In this document: positions 5,398-10,350 of the stretch, one piece after another
Layout of the letters: the number at the start of each line of letters is the position of its first letter
Numbering within the stretch: position 1 is the first letter of the stretch
Assembly: GCA_025449475.1 (NCBI GenBank)
Contig: JANWJM010000064.1
Location: forward strand, 1 to 10,350
From: Thermoactinomycetaceae bacterium
GTDB taxonomy: Bacteria > Bacillota > Bacilli > Thermoactinomycetales > Thermoactinomycetaceae
DNA length: 10,350 bases
Reading direction: 5' to 3'
Notes under the pieces: model-generated
Told to the model about the DNA's origin: nothing
The model's database searches: none
What the model saw: the letters and a program-made list of their open reading frames with translations, nothing else
Made by a program: the position numbers and the translations under genes

Positions 5398-6339
5398 ATG
5401 GAAAGATCAATTGTCCAGCAAGCAACTGTAAATGATTCAGTGACAAAAACGGTAAATAAAACATGGAGAGATTACCTGGAAGTGACAAAGCCAGGAATTA
5501 ACACTCATAATATGTTGGTTACTTTTGCTGGTTTTTGGCTCGCTGCTGGTCTCCAAACATTTCAGCATCTTCCACTGTTGCTATTCACACTATTTGGCAC
5601 CATGCTTGTGATTGCAGGAAGTTGTACTTTAAACAATTTCTATGATCGTGATATTGATCCATTTATGAAGCGAACAAGAAATCGGGCAGTAGCGGATGGG
5701 AGAATGAAACCCTCTACCGCTTTATGGTTAGGAATCTTTTTCTCTGTTGCCGGATTTTTCGTGTTGGCAATTGGGGTAAATCCATTGGCTGCCTTTTTAG
5801 CGTTTATTGGTTTTTTTATATATGTTGTGGTTTATACAATGTGGCTAAAAAGAACCAGTACACTTAGTACTGTCATCGGTGGGATTTCGGGCGCTGTGCC
5901 ACCCGTCATCGGTTGGACCGCTTATACCGAATCCTTAGATTTATCTGCTTGGGCGCTTTTTTTTATCCTCTTTGCATGGCAACCTCCTCATTTTTTCGCA
6001 CTTGCTATGTTAAAGTCTGAAGAATATCAAAAAGCGTCAATTCCCATGTTGCCAGTAGTGAAAGGATTTCTAGAAACGAAAAAACAATTGCTTTTCTTTA
6101 CGCTTATGTTACTGCCTTCATCGCTGATATTATTTTACACGGGTGTATCAGGCTGGCTTTATCTCATCGTCTCGTCAATTGTAGGGATGATATATGTAGG
6201 TCTTGCGATACAAGGATTTCGCGCAAGAGATGATAATAAATGGGCGAAAAAGATGTTTTTGTTCTCTTTGCTCTATTTGACGATCATCTTTTTTGTCATG
6301 ATTATGGATGTTGGGCTAATGGAATGGATCAATCGGTGA
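5398..6339 (+). CDS. ctaB: Protoheme IX farnesyltransferase (heme O synthase) CtaB
   Basis: An integral membrane enzyme that adds a farnesyl group from farnesyl diphosphate to protoheme, making heme O, the precursor of heme A for the oxidase encoded next. From the ATG at 5398 it has 313 residues, typical of the family (B. subtilis about 305). The UbiA-type prenyl-diphosphate/metal motif is NNFYDRDIDPFMKRT (79-93, with D83 and D87). The second conserved loop includes MWLKRTSTLSTVIGGISGAV (148-167), and AWQPPHFFALAMLKSEEYQK (193-212) is the heme O synthase hallmark. Eight to nine hydrophobic helices span the rest. The open frame extends 54 bases further upstream, but the strong ribosome site supports 5398. 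It is the first gene of the cta cluster. ctaA (heme A synthase), often divergent from ctaB, is absent from this window. Confidence 0.96.
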   Translation: MERSIVQQATVNDSVTKTVNKTWRDYLEVTKPGINTHNMLVTFAGFWLAAGLQTFQHLPLLLFTLFGTMLVIAGSCTLNNFYDRDIDPFMKRTRNRAVADGRMKPSTALWLGIFFSVAGFFVLAIGVNPLAAFLAFIGFFIYVVVYTMWLKRTSTLSTVIGGISGAVPPVIGWTAYTESLDLSAWALFFILFAWQPPHFFALAMLKSEEYQKASIPMLPVVKGFLETKKQLLFFTLMLLPSSLILFYTGVSGWLYLIVSSIVGMIYVGLAIQGFRARDDNKWAKKMFLFSLLYLTIIFFVMIMDVGLMEWINR

Positions 6340-6366
6340 AAATTTGATGGTGTCATCAAATTTTCA
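6337..6366 (+). other. Perfect 13-bp hairpin between ctaB and ctaC
   Basis: The left arm TGAAAATTTGATG (6337-6349) is exactly complementary to CATCAAATTTTCA (6354-6366) around the loop GTGT. The left arm begins with the ctaB stop codon. A short TGTTTTC follows, so partial termination is possible, but the U-tract is weak and ctaC begins 31 bases on. An operon-internal attenuator, processing site or mRNA stabiliser are the alternatives. Confidence 0.7.
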
Positions 6367-6397
6367 TGTTTTCGGTAGAAAGTGAGGTAAGTAGTGG

Positions 6398-7414
6398 ATG
6401 AATCAACGAAAGTGGCGCTACCTATTACCAGTTGTTTTAATTGCACTCGCTGCACTGTCGGGTTGTAGCATTGACCAGCGTTTGAATGCGCTTGATCCTT
6501 CTGGATCTGCTGGTGAAATACAACTAGACCTCATCAACTGGAGTATTATGCTTATGCTCGGTGTTTTTGCGATTGTGATTACCATATATATATATGTGCT
6601 TATTCGCTATCGAAAAAGAAAAGGCATTGAACGGATGCCCGAACAAGTGCATGGAAATACAAAATTAGAGGTCATTTGGACGGTCATACCTATTATTGCG
6701 CTTATCGTTCTCGCTTTTCCCACTGTTAAATACACGTTCGACTTGGATGAAAAGCCCCAAGGTGATGATGTCATCAAGGTGAAAGTGATTGGTTATCAAT
6801 ACTGGTGGGAATTTCAGTATCCCGATTTGGGAATCACTACTGCACAGGAATTAGTGATTCCTGTGAATAAAAAGGTAAGTCTTGAACTTGAAGGAAAAGA
6901 TGTTCTCCATTCATTCTGGGTTCCGAATCTTGGAGGAAAGACAGATGTTGTCCCCGGACGAATCAATCATATGTGGTTAGACGCGAAAAAACCCGGGGAA
7001 TATCAAGGGAAATGTGCTGAGTTATGTGGTCCTGGACACTCTTTGATGGATTTTAAGGTTTATGCGAAAGAGCAGGCCGATTTTGACAAATGGGTAGCTT
7101 CCATGAAACAACCTCCCAAACAAGCCGTTTCCGAAATCGATAAAAAAGGGGAAGCCCTGTACAAGCAGAATTGTATGGGTTGTCATGCTGGTGCTACGCC
7201 ACAAGTCCCAGGACCTGAATTAAACAACTTTGCGCTAAGGGAAACAATTGCTGGTATGTTACCTAATACAGAAGCAAACCTGAAGAAATGGATTAAACAC
7301 ACAGAAGATCTAAAACCCGGTACGCGTATGCCAAAAATTAACTATCTACAAGAAGATGAGCTAGATGCATTGACGCATTATCTGATGAATAGAAAATCCA
7401 AAACCGAAAAATAG
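6398..7414 (+). CDS. ctaC: Cytochrome caa3 oxidase subunit II with fused cytochrome c, lipoprotein CtaC
   Basis: Electron-entry subunit of the caa3 terminal oxidase. The 338-residue protein starts with a lipoprotein signal ending in ALSGC, so C23 should be lipidated after cleavage. Two membrane helices (about 47-71 and 90-114) anchor it. The outward cupredoxin domain has the aromatic QYWWEF segment (134-139) and all CuA ligands: H171, C206, E208 (backbone), C210, H214 and M217. After a linker (about 232-248) comes a class I cytochrome c domain with heme motif CMGCH (259-263) and probable axial M311 in the GTRMP segment. The ATG at 6398 follows GAGGT (6384-6388) by 9 bases. All metal ligands are intact, so it should accept electrons directly from small cytochromes c. 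It lies 58 bases after ctaB, across a hairpin. Confidence 0.97.
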   Translation: MNQRKWRYLLPVVLIALAALSGCSIDQRLNALDPSGSAGEIQLDLINWSIMLMLGVFAIVITIYIYVLIRYRKRKGIERMPEQVHGNTKLEVIWTVIPIIALIVLAFPTVKYTFDLDEKPQGDDVIKVKVIGYQYWWEFQYPDLGITTAQELVIPVNKKVSLELEGKDVLHSFWVPNLGGKTDVVPGRINHMWLDAKKPGEYQGKCAELCGPGHSLMDFKVYAKEQADFDKWVASMKQPPKQAVSEIDKKGEALYKQNCMGCHAGATPQVPGPELNNFALRETIAGMLPNTEANLKKWIKHTEDLKPGTRMPKINYLQEDELDALTHYLMNRKSKTEK

Positions 7415-7444
7415 AGGACATCATGAAACAAAGGAGGGATTAAA

Positions 7445-9358
7445 TTGGGTACGCTGATTATCGTTACTGTGGCTCTTCTGTTTTTAACAGCAATCTTGAC
7501 AGGGGGCTATAATCAAAGATTTTTAGACCAAGTGAAAAATTCGGTCGTTTGGGATTATATTACAACCGTTGACCATAAAAAGATCGGTATTCTTTACTTT
7601 ATCTCTGGTCTTGTTTTCTTTGTCATTGGTGGAATTGAAGCGCTTCTCATTCGTATACAACTCGTGGCTCCAGGTAATGACTTTCTAATTGGTGATGCTT
7701 ATAACCAAGTACTCACCATGCATGGCACAACCATGATCTTTTTAGCAGCGATGCCGCTGATCTTTGGTTTGATGAACGTGGTTGTCCCCTTGCAAATTGG
7801 AGCGCGTGATGTGGCCTTTCCTTTTTTGAATGCGCTGGGTTACTGGTTATTCTCTTTTGGTGGAATTCTTCTTAACCTAAGTTGGTTTTTTGGAGGAGCA
7901 CCTGATGCTGGTTGGACCTCTTATACAAGCTTGGCTTTAAATGAGTTTAGTCCAGGACCAGGTGTCGATTATTATGTCCTTGGGTTGCAGATTACAGGAA
8001 TCGGAACGTTAATGAGTGCAGTGAACTTTGCCGTGACGATTATCAATATGCGCGCACCTGGGATGACATTTTTGCGGATGCCCATGTTTACTTGGACAAC
8101 ATTGGTGACTTCTGCTTTGCTGTTGTTTGCGATGCCAGCACTTACAGTGGGGCTTCTCTTACTCATGTTTGATCGTCTGTTTGGTGCAAACTTCTTTGAT
8201 CATGCGATGGGTGGAAGCCATGTCATCTGGCAACACTTGTTCTGGATCTTTGGTCACCCAGAGGTTTATATTGTGATTATGCCAGCCTTTGGGATCATGT
8301 CTGAAGTAATTAGTACCTTTTCGAAAAAGCGTTTATTTGGCTATAACTCGATGGTGTTTGCAGTAGCATTAATTGGATTTTTAGGGTTTATGGTGTGGGT
8401 GCACCATATGTATACAGTGGGATTAGGTCCCGTCTCGAACTCAGTCTTTGCGATCGCAACGATGACCATTGCTGTTCCTACTGGGATTAAAGTGTTTAAC
8501 TGGCTCTTTACCATGTGGGGAGGAGAGCTCGACTTCAAGACCCCCATGTTGTTCGCTGTAGGTTTTATTCCTACTTTTGTGATGGGGGGAATGACAGGGG
8601 TTATGGTCGCATTGCCGCCCGCTGATTTCCAATATCAAGATACCTATTTTGTGGTTGCTCATTTCCATTATACAATGGTAGGCGGTACGGTAATTGGACT
8701 CTTTGCAGGTGCCTATTATTGGTGGCCGAAAATGTTTGGACGGAAATTGGATGAGCGATTAGGAAAGTGGCATTTCTGGCCATTTATCATTGGATTCCAT
8801 TTGACCTTCTTCCCGCAACATTTCTTGGGACTCTTTGGAATGCCGCGTCGTGTTTTCACCTACAACGATGTTCCGATCTTACAAACCCTGAATATTATCA
8901 GTACCATCGGAGTTATCGGGATGACGATTGGAACACTGGCCTTTATGTACAATATCATTCAGAGTTTCAGACGGAAAGCGGATGCACCGGCTGATCCTTG
9001 GAATGGTCGAACATTGGAATGGGCGATTCCTTCGCCTCCGCCGGCATATAACTTTAAACAATTACCACTTATACGGGCATATGATCAGTTTTGGATCTCC
9101 AAGCAGACCGGGAAAGAAATCGAGCCATCTGAGCCATTGGGAGAAATTCATATGCCGTCGCCAACCTATCTGCCCTTTTTAATGTCATTAGCAATGTTTA
9201 TATCCGGTTTTGGTTTTATTACAAGAGGGTATGAGATGGGAGCTCTTGGTTTGATCCTGTTCTTTATTGTGATGTTTATCCGGTCTTATGAACATGATCC
9301 CGGTTATCATATACAGCCCGATGAATTGACTGGGGTAGAGAAGGAGGCGAAAGCATAA
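7445..9358 (+). CDS. ctaD: Cytochrome caa3 oxidase subunit I CtaD
   Basis: Catalytic subunit of the A-type heme-copper oxidase, which reduces O2 to water and pumps protons across the cytoplasmic membrane. Low-spin heme a ligands are H93 (TMHGT) and H408; high-spin heme a3 is bound by H406 (AHFHY, 405-409). CuB is bound by H271, H320 and H321, with Y275 of HPEVY as the expected cross-linked tyrosine. D-channel residues D122, N129 and E273 are present, as are T346 and K349 of the K-channel, giving the A1 subtype. The 637 residues exceed the ~622 of B. subtilis; the excess is an N-terminal hydrophobic stretch (residues 3-20) ahead of the usual VVWDYITTVDHKK start. The TTG at 7445 is supported by AAAGGAGGG (7430-7438). 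The C-terminus continues past the core with a further hydrophobic segment (about 574-613), as in Bacillus CtaD. It overlaps ctaE by one base. Confidence 0.97.
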   Translation: MGTLIIVTVALLFLTAILTGGYNQRFLDQVKNSVVWDYITTVDHKKIGILYFISGLVFFVIGGIEALLIRIQLVAPGNDFLIGDAYNQVLTMHGTTMIFLAAMPLIFGLMNVVVPLQIGARDVAFPFLNALGYWLFSFGGILLNLSWFFGGAPDAGWTSYTSLALNEFSPGPGVDYYVLGLQITGIGTLMSAVNFAVTIINMRAPGMTFLRMPMFTWTTLVTSALLLFAMPALTVGLLLLMFDRLFGANFFDHAMGGSHVIWQHLFWIFGHPEVYIVIMPAFGIMSEVISTFSKKRLFGYNSMVFAVALIGFLGFMVWVHHMYTVGLGPVSNSVFAIATMTIAVPTGIKVFNWLFTMWGGELDFKTPMLFAVGFIPTFVMGGMTGVMVALPPADFQYQDTYFVVAHFHYTMVGGTVIGLFAGAYYWWPKMFGRKLDERLGKWHFWPFIIGFHLTFFPQHFLGLFGMPRRVFTYNDVPILQTLNIISTIGVIGMTIGTLAFMYNIIQSFRRKADAPADPWNGRTLEWAIPSPPPAYNFKQLPLIRAYDQFWISKQTGKEIEPSEPLGEIHMPSPTYLPFLMSLAMFISGFGFITRGYEMGALGLILFFIVMFIRSYEHDPGYHIQPDELTGVEKEAKA

Positions 9359-9966
9359 TGGAATCACAAGCAGAAACTGCCACCGAACATTTAGAATCTT
9401 CTACCCTCGAAGGAAAGAATAAAATTCTTGGTTTTTGGTTATTTCTCGCTGCTGAGACGGTTCTCTTTGCTTGTCTCATTGGAACCTACCTTGCTTTGCG
9501 TGGGCAAAACATGGGGGGACCCACCACGCAAGATCTTTTTGATTTAGGTTTGGTGGCGGTGGCCACAGGTTTGCTTTTAACAAGCAGCTTAACAAGTGTG
9601 TTTGCAGTGAATGCACTGAATCAAAAGAAGCAAAAAGGTGTACAGTTTTGGTTAGGTGTTACGGTGTTATTAGGACTGGCCTTTTTGATTCTCGAGATTT
9701 ATGAGTTTGTGCATTATACGTCGATGGGGCATACATTTGTCAGCAGTGCTTTTGGCTCATCGTTCTACACATTGGTCGGAACGCATGGCGCACATGTGAC
9801 CTTTGGATTGTTTTGGATTACAGGATTGATTATTCAAGTGGCGCGTCGAGGGATCACTAAAGAGACGGCCCCTAAAGTTTTTGTTTCTACACTCTATTGG
9901 CATTTTATTGACGTGGTATGGGTCTTTATTTTTACCCTTGTTTATCTCTTAGGGAAGGTGGGATAA
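9358..9966 (+). CDS. ctaE: Cytochrome caa3 oxidase subunit III CtaE
   Basis: Membrane subunit III, which carries no redox centre and stabilises subunit I and proton uptake. The 202 residues form five predicted helices (about 24-47, 63-86, 96-116, 138-161 and 180-199), as usual for the short bacterial form. Family landmarks are FLAAET with E33 in helix 1, LEIYEF (112-117), GTHGAHV (141-147) and the C-terminal YWHFIDVVWVFIF (180-192). The ATG at 9358 shares its A with the ctaD TAA stop, so translation is probably coupled. AAGGAGG at 9341-9347 lies inside the end of ctaD. Confidence 0.96.
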   Translation: MESQAETATEHLESSTLEGKNKILGFWLFLAAETVLFACLIGTYLALRGQNMGGPTTQDLFDLGLVAVATGLLLTSSLTSVFAVNALNQKKQKGVQFWLGVTVLLGLAFLILEIYEFVHYTSMGHTFVSSAFGSSFYTLVGTHGAHVTFGLFWITGLIIQVARRGITKETAPKVFVSTLYWHFIDVVWVFIFTLVYLLGKVG

Positions 9967-9970
9967 CAAG

Positions 9971-10261
9971 ATGGCCAAACAGAATGGGGCATCGGCGAAT
10001 AAGTCACAAGCTTTAAAGCATGTCATTGCGTTCGCGGTGATGATTGTATTAACCGCTATCGCCTTTTACCTCGTCGCGACCAATATCATTACCATGCAAC
10101 TGTTAGTTCCAATCCTTTTAGTCCTTGCCACAATTCAAGTGATTCTTCAGCTATATTTCTTTATGCATCTTGATCAAAAGGGCACAGGTTTCCAAATTCT
10201 TTTTATGGCTGCAGGGATTGTGATTGCTGTGGTTTCAGCTGTGGGAATTTTGTTGATGTAA
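9971..10261 (+). CDS. ctaF: Cytochrome caa3 oxidase subunit IV CtaF
   Basis: Small membrane subunit of the caa3 oxidase, thought to help CuB assembly or stability. The 96 residues form three hydrophobic helices (about 15-36, 41-63 and 74-95) and include the family motif LQLYFFMHL (59-67). It is a little shorter than B. subtilis CtaF (~110). The ATG follows the ctaE stop by four bases, and AAGGTGG (9955-9961) serves as ribosome site within the ctaE end. ctaG, next in B. subtilis, is not seen in the 89 bases left. Confidence 0.93.
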   Translation: MAKQNGASANKSQALKHVIAFAVMIVLTAIAFYLVATNIITMQLLVPILLVLATIQVILQLYFFMHLDQKGTGFQILFMAAGIVIAVVSAVGILLM

Positions 10262-10302
10262 ATCGGTGATTTGGTTGTATCCGGATGGATTCTAGAGTAA
10301 AA

Positions 10303-10342
10303 AGCACTTCACTCGAGTTGGCAGGGGACGTGCCTTATTTTT
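10303..10342 (+). terminator. Possible weak terminator after ctaF
   Basis: AGCAC (10303-10307) can pair with GTGCCT (10330-10335, one bulged C), followed by TATTTTTAT. A smaller alternative is GGCA (10320-10323) with TGCC (10331-10334). Both stems are short. If real, the operon would end at ctaF rather than continue into ctaG. Confidence 0.3.
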
Positions 10343-10350
10343 ATCTCGCT

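Noticed and set aside
7423..7443. Mini-frame encoding MKQRRD between ctaC and ctaD
   Set aside because: Its AGG AGG codons are simply the ctaD ribosome site read as codons; its own ribosome site is weak and badly spaced.
8441..8668. Minus-strand and alternate-frame open frames of 60-84 codons over ctaD and elsewhere
   Set aside because: They lie wholly inside well-recognised genes, lack ribosome sites and family features, and are shadows of the true frame.

Overview
All nine genes in this window lie on the + strand. They look like chromosomal DNA from a low-to-moderate GC, Gram-positive bacterium of the Bacillales: strong AAAGGAGG-type ribosome sites, frequent TTG/GTG starts, a CodY repressor, an RsbT-type kinase, a YgaC/YgaD-like pair and a ctaBCDEF cluster for a caa3 oxidase with a lipoprotein subunit II. 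The sequences differ clearly from Bacillus subtilis as I remember it. A deep-branching family such as Thermoactinomycetaceae is possible, but that is a guess.

Layout. 1-80: terminator of an upstream gene and a probable promoter. 81-923: proC, pyrroline-5-carboxylate reductase, followed by two terminators. 1124-1696: a DUF402 nucleoside tri-/diphosphatase. 1697-2070: a 374-base non-coding region with unusual structure (a 12-bp inverted repeat bracketing about 306 bases, a long bulged hairpin over a CodY-box core, and a competing hairpin pair). 2071-2850: codY, then a clear terminator. 2958-4721: an ABC exporter half-transporter. 4763-5179: an RsbT-like GHKL kinase with a degenerate ATP lid. 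5194-5238: terminator. 5288-5316: a good sigma-A promoter. 5398-10261: ctaB, ctaC, ctaD, ctaE, ctaF, tightly packed. 10262-10350: a possible weak terminator.

How the genes work together. ctaB makes heme O, the precursor of heme A for the oxidase. ctaC, ctaD, ctaE and ctaF encode its four subunits: CuA plus cytochrome c, heme a/a3-CuB, subunit III and subunit IV. The other genes are housekeeping or regulatory: proline synthesis, nucleotide hydrolysis, nutrient sensing by CodY, export, and a partner-switching kinase with no partner nearby.

No new multi-gene system is evident. The most interesting items are the structured region before codY, the apparent divergence of the CodY effector pocket beside an intact DNA-binding helix, the RsbT-like protein without a normal G2 box, and a perfect 13-bp hairpin joining ctaB to ctaC. 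Comparisons with B. subtilis proteins are from memory.
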